Shown here in pieces: positions 40,911 to 44,385 of a DNA stretch of 44,385 nucleotides. The position numbers and the translations under genes are program-made. Positions within the stretch are counted from its first letter, which is position 1; each line of letters starts with the position of its first letter. The notes under the pieces are model-generated. The model did not search any database and was not told where the DNA came from. It saw nothing but the letters and a program-made list of their open reading frames with translations. The stretch is from contig NZ_LT546237.1 in the NCBI RefSeq assembly GCF_900078675.2, positions 4,253,160 through 4,297,544 on the forward strand. Reading direction: 5' to 3'. The DNA comes from Mycobacterium interjectum. Lineage in GTDB: Bacteria; Actinomycetota; Actinomycetes; Mycobacteriales; Mycobacteriaceae.

Positions 40911-42365
40911 TCACTGCGACAGTCTCGCCACTAACCGCCGCACACTGCGGGTCAGCGATCGCGGGACGTGGTCGGGATCCATCAAGTCGTTCTCGGCCAG
41001 CGGGCTATCCTCGTCGGCCACGGTCCGGCTGGTGAACCGCCGCAGAGTCTTGCCCTGTCCACGAAGCCTCTCGACGGCCCACGGGAAGGATTCGCCCTCC
41101 TGCACGCTTCGCCCGAACTCGTCGACGGACACGCCCAAGTGCTCAGCTACGAGTTGTTCCCGCACCGATCTGATCATCCGCCGGATGGGTTCGTGCGCTT
41201 CGGCATTGGGGTCCGCTTCGATGGCGATGTCGCACTCGCTGTCGAAGCCCAGCGACCTGTTGTTGAAGTTCGACGAACCGATGCGCAGCAGCCGGTCGTC
41301 CACGATCAGAACCTTCGAGTGAACGTAGATGGGTGACCTGCCCTCGGTCTCTGGCCAGTAAACGCCCAATCGACGGTGAGCGTCGGCGGCCCAGAGTAGC
41401 CGGATCAGCCGGTGGCGCGCGCCGTCCATCGTTTCGCGCTCCAGGCGGTTCAACCCCCTGCGAGGAAGGACGATGACGACCTCCGGACCAGCGTGTTCTC
41501 TGAGCCGCTCGGCCAGCGCCTCGACCACCCGCCGGGACGCCAGATACTGGTTCTCCAAATAGATGGTGTGGCGCGCCGCGGCGATCGCCGCGAGGTTGAG
41601 CGCCTCCACCTCGCGAACCTCGTCACGGTCGTTCAGCGTGGGCAACGTGCGCGCGATTCCGACGTCGACCTGGCGCAAGATCGGCTGCAGGCCGGACGGC
41701 CAAATGGGATGGGCGCCGTCGATCGGGTCCAGCGGCTGGCCGGTCGCGGTCTGCCACCTATCCCGGGCGAGCTCGGCGAGCGCGGCCGCCGCGGCACCGT
41801 CCACCGCGGTCGCGACCTCGTGTCGAGGACCGTACCCGCCGAGCGCTCGGCGAAACCGGTTGTGGTGCTTGTGTTCCGGGGTGTCCCAACGGTCCAGCGT
41901 GAGGTCGATGCCCCCGCAGAACGCCAAGACGTCGTCGACGACGACCAGCTTCTGGTGGTGGACGGAGCCGGTCGGCCGGGCCCCGTCAATGGCCAAGCGC
42001 AACCGCTTGCTGCTGAGCCGATTCACCACCGACACCGGGGTAATGCCGTACCAGATGCCGTCGAACACTGGTAGCAGGCGCAGATTGGACTTCAGCACGT
42101 GAATCTCGAGGGCCGGTCTCCGCCAGAGCAGCCAATAGAGAAAGGCGCCCAACTGGTTGGGGCCGGCGAGTTTCTTCCCGCCCCGTTCGAATGTCGTCCT
42201 GGTGTCGAAGTCCCAGCCGACCAGCATGATTCGATGCTTGGCGCGCAGCATCGCCGCCTTCGCGTGCCGGAAATAGTCTGCGGCGTCGATGATCAAGCCC
42301 ATTTGCTCAGCGCACTCGACACGCCAGCACGTCTGACCGGTGATCAGCACCGCGTCGTCTCGCAT
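40911..42365 (-). CDS. Phospholipase D-like protein with two HKD motifs
   Basis: This is a 484-residue PLD-superfamily enzyme, taking the ATG at 42365. The first HKD motif is VHHQKLVVVDD (His137, Lys139, Asp144) and the second VHSKVLIVDDRLLRIGSSNFNNRS (His349, Lys351, Asp356). Both are complete, so a phosphodiesterase or transphosphatidylase reaction through a His intermediate is expected, as in cardiolipin synthase and phospholipase D. No signal peptide or long membrane segment is obvious. The frame is open about 70 codons further upstream, but that stretch is low-complexity and overlaps a better small gene. Confidence 0.92.
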   Translation of the reverse strand: MRDDAVLITGQTCWRVECAEQMGLIIDAADYFRHAKAAMLRAKHRIMLVGWDFDTRTTFERGGKKLAGPNQLGAFLYWLLWRRPALEIHVLKSNLRLLPVFDGIWYGITPVSVVNRLSSKRLRLAIDGARPTGSVHHQKLVVVDDVLAFCGGIDLTLDRWDTPEHKHHNRFRRALGGYGPRHEVATAVDGAAAAALAELARDRWQTATGQPLDPIDGAHPIWPSGLQPILRQVDVGIARTLPTLNDRDEVREVEALNLAAIAAARHTIYLENQYLASRRVVEALAERLREHAGPEVVIVLPRRGLNRLERETMDGARHRLIRLLWAADAHRRLGVYWPETEGRSPIYVHSKVLIVDDRLLRIGSSNFNNRSLGFDSECDIAIEADPNAEAHEPIRRMIRSVREQLVAEHLGVSVDEFGRSVQEGESFPWAVERLRGQGKTLRRFTSRTVADEDSPLAENDLMDPDHVPRSLTRSVRRLVARLSQ

Positions 42366-42403
42366 ATCAAGCGGCCCAGCGGACCCGACCCCGGGCCGGG
42401 CCT

Positions 42404-42571
42404 CTATCGCGCGCTCTCGTCGGGGAGGTCGTGCCGGGACTGATGCAGACCGGGTCCCTGGGGATCGTCGGCCTGGTGCTCCAGCTTTTCCTGCAGCTCG
42501 CGTTGCTCCGCGGTTGCCTTCCGCGCGTCTTCGGGAGCGGGCGGCGGGTCGATGTTGACTTGCTGATTCAC
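42404..42571 (-). CDS. Small hypothetical protein upstream of the PLD-like gene
   Basis: A 55-codon frame starts at GTG 42571 with GGAGGAG seven bases upstream, the best ribosome site in the area. The product begins VNQQVNIDPPPAPEDARK and has a charged middle (EQRELQEKLEHQ) that could be a short coiled coil. It ends HDLPDESAR before TAG. It lies 38 bases ahead of the PLD-like start on the same strand, so the two may share a transcript. I do not recognise the family. Confidence 0.6.
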   Translation of the reverse strand: MNQQVNIDPPPAPEDARKATAEQRELQEKLEHQADDPQGPGLHQSRHDLPDESAR

Positions 42572-42772
42572 GCGGCATCTCCTCCAGGGCTTCGACCGGT
42601 GCTTCTAGGCAGGATCTCCCGAATCATGCGATTCGAAACCGGCGGAAACCGCGACACGCTATTCACAGACTTGACATAGCGCGCCCACAGGATGTGGTGA
42701 AATGATGGGGGCGGGCTCTGAATCGCCTGGTATGGCAGCACTTAACGCGGATTGCGTGGAGTGGGAGGGACA

Positions 42773-43444
42773 TTGAGCGCACCGGCCGCCGTTGTCGACG
42801 CAGTCCTGGGCAAGCCACGCATGCGGGGCTGGATCCATCAATACTGCGCCGTCGCCGCCGTCGTGGCGGGTGCGCCACTGGTGGTGGTGTCGTGGGCGGA
42901 GGCCTCCAAGCGGGCCGGGCACTCGACGTTGACCTACGCCGTGGCGATAGTGGCGATGTTCGCCGTCAGTGCGATCTATCACCGCGTCCACTGGGAGTCC
43001 GCGGTGTTGCGGACGTGGATGAGGCGGCTCGACCACTCGATGATCTTCGTGCTCATCGCCGGGACCTATACGCCTTTCGCCAGGTTGGCGATGCCCCGGG
43101 GGACCGGGCACGTCGTGCTCGCGATCGTCTGGGGTGGGGCGCTGGCCGGAATCGCGCTGACATTGTTCTGGCCCACGGCTCCGCGCTGGGCGGGTGTGGC
43201 GCTTTACCTGCTGCTGGGCTGGGTGGCGGTCTGGTACACCGGGCTGATCCTGCACAACGCCGGAATGGCGGCGACGGTGCTGCTGGCCGTCGGGGGCGCG
43301 CTGTACAGCATCGGTGCGCTGTTCTACGGGCTGCGCTGGCCCGACCCCTGGCCGACGACGTTCGGCTACCACGAGTTCTTTCACGCGTGCACGGCGCTCG
43401 CGGCCGTCTGCCAATACATCGCCATCTGGTTCGTCGTCCTCTAG
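42773..43444 (+). CDS. Hemolysin III / PAQR-family membrane protein
   Basis: This 223-residue integral membrane protein with about seven hydrophobic segments belongs to the hemolysin III/YqfA group. Conserved residues are [34 protein letters not shown] (His and Asp) and the C-terminal [19 protein letters not shown] (His pair), which form the metal site in PAQR proteins. The TTG start at 42773 has GGAGG four bases upstream. Function in mycobacteria is unproven; the name does not imply haemolysis. It lies 30 bases before the phenolic acid decarboxylase gene. Confidence 0.93.
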   Translation: MSAPAAVVDAVLGKPRMRGWIHQYCAVAAVVAGAPLVVVSWAEASKRAGHSTLTYAVAIVAMFAVSAIYHRVHWESAVLRTWMRRLDHSMIFVLIAGTYTPFARLAMPRGTGHVVLAIVWGGALAGIALTLFWPTAPRWAGVALYLLLGWVAVWYTGLILHNAGMAATVLLAVGGALYSIGALFYGLRWPDPWPTTFGYHEFFHACTALAAVCQYIAIWFVVL

Positions 43445-43465
43445 AACCAATCCACTCGCCGATAA

Positions 43466-43999
<534 letters not shown>

Positions 44000-44015
44000 C
44001 GGACCGAAACCCGCG

Positions 44016-44385
44016 TTAGGTCAGGTCGGCGGCGACCCGCTCCAACGCGGCGAGATGGTCGTCGACGGTCGCCAGGCCGGCGTTCATGGTGTTCACCGAG
44101 AGGTGGGTGGCCCCGGCGGCCCGCCAGGCGGCGATGTCGGCGGCGGCCTTGTCGGGGTCGCCGGTCCAGCCGATCCGGCCCTCCATCCCGACGACGTCGC
44201 GGCCCGCGGCCGCCGCCGCACGCTCCACCTGCGCACGCGCGTAGTCGAGGCCGGGCCCCGGCTCCATCATCGGGAACCAACCGTCGCCGAGCCGTCCCGC
44301 GCGTTCGTAGGCGCGGTCAGACGCGGCGCCGAACCACACCGGGATCGGACGCTGGGTCGGCAGCGGAGCCAGGCCGGCACCGGTC
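44016..44385 (-). CDS. Luciferase-like (LLM) F420-dependent oxidoreductase, partial
   Basis: This is the last 122 codons of a gene that begins beyond the right edge. The segment VWFGAASDRAYERAGRLGDGWFPM is the typical C-terminal motif of bacterial luciferase-like monooxygenases and F420-dependent reductases. It is followed by DYARAQVERAAAAAGRD and GATHLSVNTMNAGL. F420 use is assumed from the mycobacterial setting. It is convergent with the phenolic acid decarboxylase gene, 16 bases apart. Confidence 0.9.
   Translation of the reverse strand, partial: TGAGLAPLPTQRPIPVWFGAASDRAYERAGRLGDGWFPMMEPGPGLDYARAQVERAAAAAGRDVVGMEGRIGWTGDPDKAAADIAAWRAAGATHLSVNTMNAGLATVDDHLAALERVAADLT

Noticed and set aside
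42366..42578. A 71-residue N-terminal extension of the PLD-like protein
   Set aside because: Low-complexity basic sequence with its start too close to the ribosome site; the overlapping 55-residue frame fits that site better.

Overview
The window looks like chromosomal DNA of a mycobacterium. Reasons: high GC, frequent GTG starts, the order ssb-rpsR-rplI-dnaB found in mycobacterial genomes, a deazaflavin (F420)-type nitroreductase, a luciferase-like oxidoreductase, and a protein fusing the HadA and HadB mycolic-acid dehydratases. The species is not determined; dnaB has no intein, unlike that of M. tuberculosis.

Layout. 1-2819 is core: the end of ssb, rpsR, rplI and dnaB, with an SOS-box-like site and DnaA-box-like sites before dnaB. 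2820-3609 holds a terminator-like hairpin, a tRNA-like scrap, a possible regulator remnant and a truncated NmrA-like gene. 3645-9652 holds an AraC regulator, an alpha/beta hydrolase and a large LuxR-type ATPase regulator split by an IS5-family element (8427-9396, target duplication CTAG). 9913-37777 is a large redox/catabolic island. It contains nitroreductases, short-chain dehydrogenases, isocitrate lyase/PEP mutase-family enzymes, a UbiD/UbiX decarboxylase pair, a deazaflavin reductase, a quinone oxidoreductase, isochorismatase-like hydrolases, an azoreductase, a mismatch DNA glycosylase, NmrA-like proteins, a DJ-1-like protein, cupins, an alkyltransferase, an Old Yellow Enzyme, an MFS transporter, DUF1272 zinc proteins, two more AraC regulators, a GlxA-type regulator and a TetR regulator. 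Many occur as paralogous pairs. 37844-44385 looks like ordinary chromosome again: HadAB fusion, emfourin-like protein, GtrA, phospholipase D-like protein, hemolysin III, phenolic acid decarboxylase and a partial luciferase-like oxidoreductase.

The main discovery is a shared composite promoter. Eleven copies of an 18-base element close to TAAAGATYTTGAYAGYGC are each followed, 18 bases later (17 in one copy), by a -10 hexamer close to TAGCGT. They precede nearly every operon of the island, always in the direction of transcription, and form three divergent pairs. This ties about 20 genes into one apparent regulon, probably controlled by one or more of the AraC paralogues inside it. From the gene content I infer a response to reactive electrophiles, quinones, nitro/azo compounds or aromatic acids. 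The inducer and substrates cannot be read from the sequence.

The island shows decay as well as duplication: an IS-split regulator, frameshifted nitroreductase and SnoaL-like genes, a truncated NmrA gene, and enzyme paralogues that have lost catalytic residues.
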